This document shows positions 34,964 through 42,774 of a DNA stretch of 64,000 bases, piece after piece. The position numbers were made by a program, and so were the translations under genes. The notes beneath the pieces are model-generated. The model had not been told where the DNA came from and searched no databases. It saw only the letters and a list, made by a program, of their open reading frames with translations. Every line of letters starts with the position of its first letter. Positions within the stretch are counted from its first letter, which is position 1. This DNA comes from Paenibacillus aestuarii (GTDB taxonomy: Bacteria; Bacillota; Bacilli; Paenibacillales; NBRC-103111), in NCBI RefSeq assembly GCF_027789125.1, contig NZ_JAQFVF010000048.1:24507-88506 (forward strand). The letters run 5' to 3'.

Positions 34964-36064
34964 ATGCAACCTAAAAAAAACATAGTCCATCTTCCCGTCT
35001 ATCAACCGGGTAAACCTATTGAAGAAGTAAAAAGAGAGCTAGGCTTGAAAAAAGTGATCAAGCTGGCTTCCAACGAGAATCCGTTCGGCTGCTCGCCGAA
35101 AGCGATTGAAGCGATCCAGGCTGAACTGTCGACCGTTAGCTTATATCCGGACGGCGGCGCCGTGCAATTGACCGAAGCTGTCGCTGAGTTCTTTGGCGTG
35201 GCCACGAATCAAGTCATCTTCGGCAACGGTTCAGATGAAATCATTTTGATGCTGGCGAGAGCTTATCTGGTGCAAGGCGACGAAACGGTCATGGCCAAAC
35301 ATACGTTCCCGCAGTACAAACACAATTGTGAGATTGAAGGCGCGGTTTGCATTGAAGTACCTTTGAAGGATGGCACCCATGATTTAGATGCCATGCTGGC
35401 GGCCATCACGGATAAAACCAAGATTGTCTGGATCTGCAATCCGAACAACCCGACAGGCACGATGAACACTGACGCGGAAATTAAAGCGTTCTTGGCTAAA
35501 GTTCCGGCTCATGTCTTGGTCGTTCTGGACGAGGCTTACTGCGAGTACAATACGACGGGCGAATACCCGGACAGCCTTGAGCTGATCAAGCAATACCGCA
35601 ACGTGATTTCGCTGCGCACATTCTCCAAAATTTACGGCTTGGCGTCGCTCCGCATCGGCTATGGTATCGGGCATCCAGACGTCATCCGTTCGATCAACCA
35701 AGTGCGGGAGCCGTTCAACACGACGCGTTTCTCCCAAGCTGCTGCGCTTGCGGCCATTAAGGATCAGGATTTCATTGCGAGCTGCAGACAAGCGAATTCC
35801 GAAGGTCTGGCATATTTATCCCAGCAATTCGACAAATTGGGATTGAGCATGTATCCGGCTCACGGCAACTTCATCTTGGTGAACGTAGGTCGCCCTGCAG
35901 CCCTTGTATTCGATGGCTTGCTGCGCAAAGGCATCATCGTCCGCGGTGGTCATGCGCTTGATTTCCCAACGTCCATTCGGGTCACAATCGGCAGCCGTGA
36001 GCAAAATGAGAAATTCATCGCTGCGCTGACAGAAGTACTTGCAGAGGTTGCTGTGCAAGCCTAA
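34964..36064 (+). CDS. hisC: Histidinol-phosphate / aromatic aminotransferase
   Basis: Class I/II PLP aminotransferase, 366 residues. Motifs: KLASNENPFGCSPKA, the NPNNPTGT pocket, LDEAYCEY, and the PLP lysine in RTFSKIYGLASLRIGYG. In Bacillales this locus encodes the HisC that serves both histidine and Tyr/Phe synthesis, consistent with tyrA next to it. I chose ATG 34964 (AGAGGTG 6 nt upstream) over GTG 34955. Confidence 0.96.
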   Translation: MQPKKNIVHLPVYQPGKPIEEVKRELGLKKVIKLASNENPFGCSPKAIEAIQAELSTVSLYPDGGAVQLTEAVAEFFGVATNQVIFGNGSDEIILMLARAYLVQGDETVMAKHTFPQYKHNCEIEGAVCIEVPLKDGTHDLDAMLAAITDKTKIVWICNPNNPTGTMNTDAEIKAFLAKVPAHVLVVLDEAYCEYNTTGEYPDSLELIKQYRNVISLRTFSKIYGLASLRIGYGIGHPDVIRSINQVREPFNTTRFSQAAALAAIKDQDFIASCRQANSEGLAYLSQQFDKLGLSMYPAHGNFILVNVGRPAALVFDGLLRKGIIVRGGHALDFPTSIRVTIGSREQNEKFIAALTEVLAEVAVQA

Positions 36065-36090
36065 TAAGATTATGACAAAAGGTTGATTTC

Positions 36091-37179
36091 ATGACAAAAA
36101 TTACAATATTCGGTGTAGGGCTGATTGGAGGCTCATTGGCCCTATGCTATAAAGGTAAGCCTGATTTTACCGTTGTCGGCCATTCGCCCAATCCTAAATC
36201 CGTAGAGAAGCTGCTGCAGCGTGAAGTGGTCGATATCGCGACAACCTCGATGGCAGAAGCTGTAGACGGAGCCGATTTTATTTTCCTCTGCGTGCCGGTA
36301 GGGAATCTGGAAACATATATCGAACAGCTGGTGAAGCTGCCGCTGAAGCCAGGCTGTATCATCACCGATGTCGGCAGCACCAAAGCATCCGTGACGGAGA
36401 GAGCCGCCTCGCTCGCTATGGAAGGCGTGCATTTCATCGGCGGGCATCCGATGGCGGGCTCGGACCGGCATGGCGTGGAGGCGGCATCCTCGTATTTGTT
36501 CGAGAATGCGTTCTACGTGCTGACACCGGCTGCCGGCACACCGCAAGCCGAGGTCGACCGCTTGGCCGCCCTGCTTAAACCGACCAAAGCGCAGATTGTG
36601 CAGGTCGATGCGCGCGAGCATGACGATATCGTGGGAGCGATCAGTCATTTGCCGCATATCATCGCTGTTGCGCTGGTCAATCAGGTCAGGAAGTATAACG
36701 ATGCCAATCCGTTATACCAGAATTTGGCGGCCGGGGGCTTCCGCGACATCACGCGCATCGCCTCCAGCGAGCCGACGATCTGGCGCGATATTCTCGTGAA
36801 CAACCGCGAAGTGCTGCTGCGTTTGATTAAGGATTGGAATCGCGAAGTGTCCCTGTTTATCGATCTGCTCGAGCGCAGCGATGGGGAAGGAATTGCGCAG
36901 CAATTCCGCACGGCCGGCGATTTCCGCAGCCAGCTGCCGGAGCGGCGCAAAGGGATGATCACGTCTTTATACGACATTTATGTCGACATCCCGGATCATC
37001 CTGGCATCATCGGCCAGATTACGACGACGCTGGGTAATGAAAAGATTAATTTGAGCAATATCCAAATTATCGAAAGCCGCGAGGATGTTCCTGGCATCCT
37101 GCGTCTATCCTTCCGCAATCAAGAAGATGCGGATCGTGCCGTGCAAGTGCTTAAGCGCGATTACGCGGTGCATGTATAG
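36091..37179 (+). CDS. tyrA: Prephenate dehydrogenase with ACT domain
   Basis: Oxidises prephenate to 4-hydroxyphenylpyruvate for tyrosine. 362 residues: NAD-binding GVGLIGGSLAL at residues 7-17, the HPMAGSDRHGVEAA active-site block near residue 125, and a C-terminal ACT domain from about residue 293 (DIPDHPGIIGQITTTLG) for feedback control. B. subtilis has aroE (EPSP synthase) next; it is absent here, replaced by a polysaccharide deacetylase. Confidence 0.97.
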   Translation: MTKITIFGVGLIGGSLALCYKGKPDFTVVGHSPNPKSVEKLLQREVVDIATTSMAEAVDGADFIFLCVPVGNLETYIEQLVKLPLKPGCIITDVGSTKASVTERAASLAMEGVHFIGGHPMAGSDRHGVEAASSYLFENAFYVLTPAAGTPQAEVDRLAALLKPTKAQIVQVDAREHDDIVGAISHLPHIIAVALVNQVRKYNDANPLYQNLAAGGFRDITRIASSEPTIWRDILVNNREVLLRLIKDWNREVSLFIDLLERSDGEGIAQQFRTAGDFRSQLPERRKGMITSLYDIYVDIPDHPGIIGQITTTLGNEKINLSNIQIIESREDVPGILRLSFRNQEDADRAVQVLKRDYAVHV

Positions 37180-37190
37180 CGAATGAATGA

Positions 37191-37244
37191 AGCTGAGTTC
37201 CAGCCTTTTCTGCGATTGCGGAAAGGATGGAATTCAGCTTTTTT
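37191..37244 (+). terminator. Intrinsic terminator after tyrA
   Basis: Long stem AGCTGAGTTCCAGCCTTTTC / GGAAAGGATGGAATTCAGCT (20 nt arms with a few mismatches) followed by T. Ends the aromatic supraoperon. Confidence 0.9.
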
Positions 37245-37279
37245 AAATGAATAATCTCTCATTCTCAAAGTCTATGAGC

Positions 37280-37291
37280 TTATGCTATAAT
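37280..37291 (+). promoter_or_regulatory. Extended -10 promoter for the deacetylase gene
   Basis: TTATGCTATAAT, perfect -10 (37286-37291) with TGC extension; no good -35. Same 12-mer as at 11433 and 18659. Confidence 0.6.
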
Positions 37292-37341
37292 GACTACTGC
37301 CGTTATACCAATATTACTTATAGATGGGGCGAAAGTAACAA

Positions 37342-38199
37342 ATGATCCGTAAAATGTGGAAACCTTTAGTACTTATGATTGCTGTAACAGCTAACTTTTT
37401 CCCCAATCTGGTTCAAGCTAACGATACCATTTACTCGAACCAAGTGACTGTGCTTGTGTATCATCACATAGATGATGAGCAGCAAAGCGGTGTCACAATT
37501 TCCACGAAACTATTTTCGGATCAATTGCGTGCACTTAAGCGAAAAGGCTACCAATTCATCACGATGGATCAATTCAAGCGATTCATGAGCAAAGGGGCTA
37601 GTGTACCGGACAACGCGGTTCTTGTCACCTTTGACGACGGCTATAGAAGCTTCTATACGAACGCCTATCCAGTTTTGAAGCGGATGGACATCCCAGCTGT
37701 CAACTTTGTCATTACGAAGGATCTGGACGATCCGCTGCACAGCTCCATTCCGTCCTTATCCAATGAAGAGATTGCGCAAATTCGCCGTGAAGACCCGGAT
37801 ATTGAGTTTCAGGCGCATTCGGATTCGCTGCATGCGATGAAAGACGGGAAGCCGATGCTGACCAATAAAATGATGAGAGGCGAGCGGATCGAGACCGATG
37901 CTGAGTTCGAGCAGCGTGTATTGGACGATACGACAAAGTGCATACGCAAGCTTAGCGATTTGAAAGGGGCCAAAGCGGTGGATGCCTATGCGTATCCGTT
38001 CGGAAGCTATGACGACCAGACGATGGAACTGTTGAAGCAAGCCGGCATCCAGTACAGCTTCACGACCAAGACAGGCATGGCCAGCCGCCATACCGATCCG
38101 ATGCAAATCCCGCGGATCAATGCAGGGAGTCCTTATGTGCGTGCCCATTCTGTCAACAATCTGATCCGACATCAGGTAGAACTGGAAGCGATTAACTAA
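37342..38199 (+). CDS. Secreted polysaccharide deacetylase
   Basis: 285-residue NodB-fold enzyme, probably acting on N-acetylated cell-wall or extracellular glycans. N-terminal signal peptide with a likely cleavage after VQA (residue 26). NodB motif 1 TFDDGY is at residues 96-101 (metal Asp); motif 2 is in FQAHSDSLH; AYPFGSYDDQT is motif 3. VLVYHHIDD near residue 38 is the typical opening of the secreted subgroup. ATG 37342 with a GGGGCG site. The substrate cannot be told from the sequence. Confidence 0.9.
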   Translation: MIRKMWKPLVLMIAVTANFFPNLVQANDTIYSNQVTVLVYHHIDDEQQSGVTISTKLFSDQLRALKRKGYQFITMDQFKRFMSKGASVPDNAVLVTFDDGYRSFYTNAYPVLKRMDIPAVNFVITKDLDDPLHSSIPSLSNEEIAQIRREDPDIEFQAHSDSLHAMKDGKPMLTNKMMRGERIETDAEFEQRVLDDTTKCIRKLSDLKGAKAVDAYAYPFGSYDDQTMELLKQAGIQYSFTTKTGMASRHTDPMQIPRINAGSPYVRAHSVNNLIRHQVELEAIN

Positions 38200-38209
38200 A
38201 ATCAAAGGA

Positions 38210-38224
38210 TAGAAAACGGTTTCA
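38210..38224 (+). promoter_or_regulatory. Upstream cre-like CcpA box
   Basis: TAGAAAACGGTTTCA matches the cre consensus WTGNAANCGNWNNCW at 14 of 15 positions (A instead of T at position 2) and is strongly palindromic. It lies 31 bp, about three helical turns, upstream of the second box. Confidence 0.6.
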
Positions 38225-38232
38225 AAAAGTTG

Positions 38233-38261
38233 TTGACAAATTGAAAACGGATACATATAAT
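38233..38261 (+). promoter_or_regulatory. Consensus sigma-A promoter of a short RNA
   Basis: TTGACA (38233-38238), 17-bp spacer, TATAAT (38256-38261): both boxes perfect with ideal spacing, the best match in the window. Start near 38268. No gene follows for more than 1.3 kb, but a terminator is found 50 bp on. Confidence 0.9.
38241..38255 (+). promoter_or_regulatory. Perfect cre box in the promoter spacer
   Basis: TTGAAAACGGATACA matches WTGNAANCGNWNNCW at every position and fills the spacer between -35 and -10. CcpA bound here would exclude RNA polymerase, so carbon catabolite repression of the short RNA is expected. Confidence 0.72.
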
Positions 38262-38267
38262 AAAAGT

Positions 38268-38341
38268 ACAGTATGGTTTCTCTCCACTCCTATCCGATAA
38301 TTGCACCATAAGTGCAACCGCCAATTTGGCGGTTTTTTTTT
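38268..38341 (+). ncRNA. Candidate catabolite-repressed small RNA, about 74 nt
   Basis: Bounded by the promoter at 38233-38261 and the terminator at 38316-38341. The 5' part has a C/U-rich unpaired stretch (38278-38295, containing CTCCACTCCTATCC) that is complementary to Shine-Dalgarno-like sequences. Two alternative folds are possible: TATGGT (38272-38277) with ACCATA (38305-38310), or TTGCAC (38301-38306) with GTGCAA (38312-38317). The only reading frame is 12 codons (38273-38311) without a ribosome site, so I favour a non-coding RNA. No known family is recognised. Confidence 0.6.
38316..38341 (+). terminator. Intrinsic terminator of the short RNA
   Basis: AACCGCCA / TGGCGGTT perfect 8-bp stem with ATT loop, followed by nine T. 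Confidence 0.92.
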
Positions 38342-38859
38342 GTCTAAAATGAATAGCGAGTTTAAAAAACGCCACAGTTCGAAACGGCGACGTTTAGGTG
38401 AAATCTAACACTTTTATATGATTTGAAACTGTCTCCTTTCGTTAGATCTTAGATTATATTTTGGATGGTATCTTCCATGCTTTTCATAAGTTCACTATGC
38501 CGTTCTTTTAAATAAATAGTTTCAAACGAAATCCCTCTCGATAAATTTAGTAAGCCTTAACAATTTTAGTTAAACTTACGCTTGTGAAGGAATTCCTTTG
38601 TAAAAAGTTACAGAAATTTGCTGTATGAAGAAATAGTATAGATTCATTTAACAATATAGAAACATAAAATATATATAAACGATAAAATGTAGAAAAAAAT
38701 GTAAGTATGAATGATAGAATATCCATAAATTCACTGAAAGTGAGTGATTCTATGGATGTGTTTTTGCCAAGATGATCGAATAGCGACAGTATGTATGAGT
38801 TGAATGCCAAACGATAGATAAGACTTACAGCCGAAGGAAAAGCTTGCTTAGCAATCTGA

Positions 38860-39110
38860 CGGAGTGGTTGATGAAGATGGGGGTGTCGGTTTTATACGAA
38901 TACCCGAGCGGCATTTAAATGAACGAAGCGCTCAAATACCTTGACGACTCCCAATATTTTAAAAGGTATTTGTCAATAAGGTTCTAAAGCTAAGCGCTAG
39001 CGTAAGAAGTACAACGATTCCCCTTGAGCTTGTTTTTTATGGCGAGATCAGCTAATGGCTCGAACGCGTAATGATGTGGTTGTCAAGAAGTTTTCAAACT
39101 TGACAGTGAG
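38860..39110 (+). pseudogene. Possible decayed regulator gene fragment
   Basis: Reading frames here give protein-like runs such as LTEWLMKMGVSVLYEYPSGI, then MNEALKYLDDSQYFKRYLSI, then PLELVFYGEIS-stop-WLERVMMWL. The last two have the look of a TetR-family C-terminal domain, but they are split by stops and frame changes. There is no start codon with a ribosome site. The family guess is weak. Confidence 0.25.
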
Positions 39111-39143
39111 GAAGAATTTGAATGGTAAGTGTGATTAATATGA

Positions 39144-39248
39144 TTTCAATTTTATCAAGAGTCATTTGGAATTTATCGATTCTTCACGGGGAATTACGAT
39201 GCGATTAAAAGCAGGTTTGACTTTGAGCTAAGGAAAGATCAAAGCTGA
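39144..39248 (+). pseudogene. Possible decayed gene 3' end of unknown family
   Basis: One frame encodes 34 residues, including ESFGIYRFFTGNYDAIKS and ending in RKDQS before a stop, preceded by a stop at its 5' side. The composition is clearly protein-like, yet there is no start or ribosome site. I do not recognise the family. Confidence 0.3.
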
Positions 39249-39264
39249 TCATAAGCAGCAAATG

Positions 39265-39291
39265 TGCAACCGCCAATTCGGCGGTATTTTT
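39265..39291 (+). terminator. Second copy of the terminator module
   Basis: TGCAACCGCCAATTCGGCGGT followed by ATTTTTG repeats the 3' module of the short RNA at 38314-38334 with one change in the loop, about 950 bp downstream. The stem is CCGCC/GGCGG. No promoter of similar quality precedes it. Confidence 0.7.
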
Positions 39292-39485
39292 GTTTTCAGC
39301 CATGCGTTCGGACTCCGGAAAATGTGTATTTTTTGTGAAAATACCATATTTTGATGTCCAACTTTATACAATGACTATGACGGATATCTGAATAAATCAG
39401 ACGCTGAATTCTAAAGATTTAACAAATTATTGTCGAATTGAGCAGGATTTTCGCAATGAATCAAGAATGTGTATAGTCCGGCGAT

Positions 39486-39520
39486 ATTGTGAGAGAAAGG
39501 AATTCACAATTCGTTCACAA
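39486..39520 (+). promoter_or_regulatory. Cluster of TTCACAA words upstream of the ECF sigma gene
   Basis: TTCACAA at 39503-39509 and again at 39514-39520, 11 bp apart (one helical turn), with an inverted ATTGTGA at 39486-39492. This is an operator-like arrangement about 90-120 bp before the sigma factor start. The half-site resembles Rex boxes (TTGTGAAnnnnTTCACAA) but the spacing is wrong. Confidence 0.35.
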
Positions 39521-39609
39521 ATAACCGCAACTTTTCACTCCCGCTGAAGTACAACATGTAGGAACAGCTGGGAGTGCTACCCGGAATCGCAAGGAGGGGC
39601 CGCACCGTA

Positions 39610-40191
39610 ATGACCGATTCCCAGTTGATCAGAGAAATCAAGGATGGAAACGTTCAACTTTACAATGAACTTATGCGTCGTTACGAGCGTAAAATCCTTG
39701 CATTTATATTTCATATGTTGAAGAGCACGCATATGGAAGCTATTGCGGAAGATCTCTGCAATGAAACTTTTTATAAAGCGTACCGCAGTCTGCACTCCTT
39801 CCGTGAAGTAGAGGCTTCGTTCTCCACTTGGCTGTACACGATTGCCCGCAATACGGTGTTAAGTGAGCTGCGCAAAAATAAAAGCGTGCAAGTTTCGTTG
39901 GAGCAAAGCGGCCATACGCCGCACGCTTCCTACGACGCTATGCCGGAACAGACGATGCTGCGCAATGAGAAGGTATCGATGGTCCGCGAGGCGATTAACA
40001 GCTTGCCGGAAAAGCAGCGCTCCGCGCTGATCCTGCGCGAATATGATCAGATGGATTACCAGGAAATCGCCAACATCTTGGGACAGACGGTCAGTTCCGT
40101 GAAGTCGCTGTTATTCAGGGCTAGGGCATCGGTGAAGGTGCAGCTGGATCCTTATTTCAGCGAGCCGATATTTGAAGAATCGAAGGGATGA
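39610..40191 (+). CDS. ECF-type RNA polymerase sigma factor
   Basis: 193 residues with sigma region 2 (LYNELMRRYERKILAFIFHML ... FSTWLYTIARNTVLSELRK, split by an acidic linker) and region 4 (LPEKQRSALILREYDQMDYQEIANILGQTVSSVKSLLFRA). This is the standard two-domain ECF architecture. The start ATG 39610 has AAGGAGGGG (39591-39599) upstream; the frame is open back to 39574. The next gene encodes a zinc-type anti-sigma, so the pair should form a signal-responsive switch. Its regulon is unknown. Confidence 0.92.
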   Translation: MTDSQLIREIKDGNVQLYNELMRRYERKILAFIFHMLKSTHMEAIAEDLCNETFYKAYRSLHSFREVEASFSTWLYTIARNTVLSELRKNKSVQVSLEQSGHTPHASYDAMPEQTMLRNEKVSMVREAINSLPEKQRSALILREYDQMDYQEIANILGQTVSSVKSLLFRARASVKVQLDPYFSEPIFEESKG

Positions 40192-40198
40192 AAGAGCG

Positions 40199-40828
40199 AT
40201 GAAGTGTAATGACATTCAGGAGTTATTTGGAATCTATTGGGATTTGCCGAATGATGACCTGAGACGCGCCGCGGTGGATAAACACATTGCGACTTGTCTG
40301 AGCTGCGCAGAAGAATTTCGGATCTGGGAAGAGAGCACGGTGCTGATCCGCACGGCGACGATTGAAGATGAGCTGCCGGATTACGAGCCAGCTGTCTCCA
40401 ATAAGGTGATGGATCGGATCTATCAGGACGAGACATGGCGGGTTCCTGTGACGGAACGCATCTACTCGATCTCTTATAACCTGAGAAGAAATTTGACAGC
40501 GGTCATCGCATTCTGTTTAGCTTTGTTCATCTTTAGCTTTCTGTTTGCTGTCGTCTACAATGGAGAGCCGCAATCGACCATTGCTTCGGCGGACAATTCT
40601 CTTTTTGACATGGAGGCCCCACAGGCCTTGAAATCGACCACGAGCGAATCCATGAACGGGCATAAAATGGTGGATGCTGTGGCCAGCTTGAATCCGAGCT
40701 TTATGGAGCCCCTGCGCTTCCATGTCGGGCCGATTCATTCCTATCCGCATTATTTGCTGGTCATTTCGATTCTTGGTTTAATCTGCACGATGCTGATTAT
40801 GAATTGGCTGTCTCGCACTCACAAATAG
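40199..40828 (+). CDS. Membrane anti-sigma factor with zinc-finger (HxxxCxxC)
   Basis: 209 residues. The N-terminal cytoplasmic domain has KHIATCLSCAEEF (HxxxCxxC zinc motif near residues 29-36), typical of ZAS anti-sigma factors. Two hydrophobic helices follow: about residues 104-124 and 183-203. The stretch between them is probably outside the membrane and may sense the signal. It lies 7 bp after the sigma factor gene; the frame is open back into that gene but ATG 40199 is best. Confidence 0.88.
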   Translation: MKCNDIQELFGIYWDLPNDDLRRAAVDKHIATCLSCAEEFRIWEESTVLIRTATIEDELPDYEPAVSNKVMDRIYQDETWRVPVTERIYSISYNLRRNLTAVIAFCLALFIFSFLFAVVYNGEPQSTIASADNSLFDMEAPQALKSTTSESMNGHKMVDAVASLNPSFMEPLRFHVGPIHSYPHYLLVISILGLICTMLIMNWLSRTHK

Positions 40829-40884
40829 CGCTCCGCAAGGGGCCTTTTCATTTTGTACCCATTACACATTATAGGAGGCTGAAT

Positions 40885-41481
40885 ATGACAACCATCGGTT
40901 TCATCAGGCATGGCAGCACAGAGTGGAATCTGCTCGGGAAGCTGCAAGGACAGCTGGATACGGATTTGACGGAGGAAGGCAGGGAGCAAGCGAGATTGCT
41001 GGGGCTTCGGCTTGCCGGCGAATCGTGGACAGGCATCATCAGCAGCGATTTGCGCAGAGCGCAAGAGACTGGGATGATCGTTGCCGAGCAATCCGGCATT
41101 CCCTTCCTAGGCACTGATGCGCGGCTGCGTGAGCGCCGTTACGGGCTGGCTGAGGGCACGACAGCAGCTGAGCGGGAAGAACGCTGGGGCACCGAATGGA
41201 AGCTGCTGGATATCGGGCAGGAGACCGATGACGAGCTGCTTGCGCGCTGGTCCGAATTGGAGCAAGAGCTGCTCCGTACGTACCCCAATGAGCGTCTCCT
41301 ATTGATATCGCATGGCGGCTTTATCGTTCAAGTATTGAAAGGATTGCAGATGAATCCTGAAGCTTTTTTGCAAAATACGTCTTTAACGATTTTACTGCGT
41401 AAAGATCAGGGCTGGGAGCTTGAACTGTATAACTGTTTGCGGCATCTAGACTCTGAAACTTCGATTTCAGCCCAAGGGTAA
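40885..41481 (+). CDS. Histidine phosphatase family protein
   Basis: 198-residue member of the phosphoglycerate-mutase-like superfamily. The catalytic RHG is at residues 8-10 (FIRHGSTEWN), the second His is in LLISHGG near residue 144, and RRYGLAEG supplies the acidic residue. Such proteins act as broad phosphatases or in cobalamin (CobC-like) salvage; the substrate is not clear from context. ATG 40885 has AGGAGGC upstream. A terminator follows. Confidence 0.88.
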   Translation: MTTIGFIRHGSTEWNLLGKLQGQLDTDLTEEGREQARLLGLRLAGESWTGIISSDLRRAQETGMIVAEQSGIPFLGTDARLRERRYGLAEGTTAAEREERWGTEWKLLDIGQETDDELLARWSELEQELLRTYPNERLLLISHGGFIVQVLKGLQMNPEAFLQNTSLTILLRKDQGWELELYNCLRHLDSETSISAQG

Positions 41482-41517
41482 CGTTCTCAACACGACACAA
41501 CAATTCTATCGAAACCA

Positions 41518-41550
41518 AAGCGCGACTCCGTCTGGAGATGCGCTTTTTTT
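41518..41550 (+). terminator. Intrinsic terminator after the histidine phosphatase gene
   Basis: AAGCGC(GA)CTCC / GGAG(AT)GCGCTT stem with GTCT loop, followed by a T-run. Confidence 0.88.
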
Positions 41551-41640
41551 GCTGGCCGCGGAATATTTTCGGGAAAAAATCCCATAATGGTTACTAGAAA
41601 CCACGGAGCTTCAAGCTCTGTACAATGGGGGGGCGTCTTA

Positions 41641-42774
41641 ATGGAAATGAATCTTGCAGACATGCTTTGCTACGCCGACATCCATGAATTAAGCAGAATA
41701 GCCCACACCTACGAATGTGAATGTAACGGCCATTCCAAGAACGATTTGATTCAATCTATCTTGAGCACGGCGCTGCGCAGAGAGATTTTTGAGAGACAAG
41801 TTCAAAACTTAAGTATGGAAGACATCCGCTTTCTGAATTCGCTGTTGTTCGATCAGCGCAATGCGTTCAGTCTGGAAGAGTTGCTCGCTAGAGTGGGGCA
41901 GTCGTACTTTGCCAAGCAGGACAATCAGGACTGGAATCCGCGCGAGATGATTATCAAGTTTAAGAAGCTGGGTTGGCTCTTCAACGGGTATTCGCAGCAG
42001 ACGAAATCGTTATTCCACGTCCCGAAAGATTTGAAGAAGAAGTTCCACGATGTGTTGACGAGCAGGTTTAAAACTTCTCTGGTGGGGACGGAGGAACCCC
42101 GCGTATACCGCGATGAACAAATGTTGATCGTCGATGACATTCATCATTTCCTCACTTATTTGGCCATGCAGCAAAGCGTGCCGCTGGCGGCCGACGGCAC
42201 CATGTATAAACGTCAATTGCAGCAAATTTTGGACCGTTTCTCCGTTCAGGAAGAAATGGTGATGAAAGGGGCATGGAGATTCGGTTACGGGCGTATGTTT
42301 AAAGAGTACCCCAATCGATTCTCGCTGATCTACGACTATTGCTACTATCAAGGGCTCATCGGCGAGGATGGACAAACTCTCTATTTGACTGACGCCGGCA
42401 ACCAGCGGGTGCAGGAGGGCAGCAAAGAGAACCTGGCAGCAGTCTATCGTTTCTGGCTTCGCTTGTACAAGAATCCGATTCCGAATGTGCAATCGCTCTC
42501 ACAGTGGATTGAGCGCTTGACCGGCCAATGGGTGACAGCTGCGTCTCTCGGTGAGGTACTGTGCAAGCTGATTAAGCCGTTCTACTATGACACCTCAGAA
42601 TCCATCTTTGAACAGCGCATCTTGCAGATGATGATGCATCTTGGATTGCTCCGCATTGGTGAAGATGAAGTGCAGGGCAAAGTCGTGCAGGTTACGAAGC
42701 TTGGAAGTAGTCTGATTCGAGGTACATATGTGGCTGAAGAGGACAAGGTTACGTACATGCTGGACTCTTATTAG
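41641..42774 (+). CDS. Protein of unknown function, 377 residues
   Basis: I do not recognise a firm family. The protein begins MEMNLADMLCYADIHELSRIAHTYECECNGHSKN-type sequence reminiscent of SAP-like or helicase-associated helical domains, followed by alternating helical blocks and two possible winged-helix segments (LEELLARVGQSYF..., YCYYQGLIGEDGQTLYLTDAG). It lacks ATPase motifs, membrane helices or a signal peptide. A resemblance to the N-terminal region of XPB-type helicases is possible but unproven. ATG 41641 follows a GGGGGGGCG tract. It is flanked by terminated genes, so it is probably a single-gene unit. Confidence 0.72.
   Translation: MEMNLADMLCYADIHELSRIAHTYECECNGHSKNDLIQSILSTALRREIFERQVQNLSMEDIRFLNSLLFDQRNAFSLEELLARVGQSYFAKQDNQDWNPREMIIKFKKLGWLFNGYSQQTKSLFHVPKDLKKKFHDVLTSRFKTSLVGTEEPRVYRDEQMLIVDDIHHFLTYLAMQQSVPLAADGTMYKRQLQQILDRFSVQEEMVMKGAWRFGYGRMFKEYPNRFSLIYDYCYYQGLIGEDGQTLYLTDAGNQRVQEGSKENLAAVYRFWLRLYKNPIPNVQSLSQWIERLTGQWVTAASLGEVLCKLIKPFYYDTSESIFEQRILQMMMHLGLLRIGEDEVQGKVVQVTKLGSSLIRGTYVAEEDKVTYMLDSY

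Larger units (their letters stand above)
38342..39609 (+). other. 1.27-kb gene-poor, AT-rich region with decayed coding traces
   Basis: No intact gene is supported. Features seen: a stem-loop ATCCATA...TATGGAT around 38724-38762 followed by GTGTTTTT; a second copy of the terminator module (39265-39291); protein-like but start-less and interrupted fragments near 38449-38560 (- strand), 38860-39110 and 39144-39248 (+ strand); and a cluster of TTCACAA words at 39486-39520 before the sigma factor gene. It looks like the remains of one or more inactivated genes. Confidence 0.55.

Noticed and set aside
38273..38311. 12-codon frame in the short RNA
   Set aside because: It would begin about 5 nt from the predicted RNA start with no ribosome site and its stop lies in a hairpin; a leader peptide has no gene to control.
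38547..38810. 87-residue hydrophobic reading frame on the - strand
   Set aside because: TTG start without a ribosome site, low-complexity Phe/Ile/Leu composition expected from AT-rich DNA, no family resemblance.
38342..39573. Insertion sequence or prophage remnant
   Set aside because: No transposase-like frame, no terminal inverted repeats or target duplications that I can see; only decayed coding traces.
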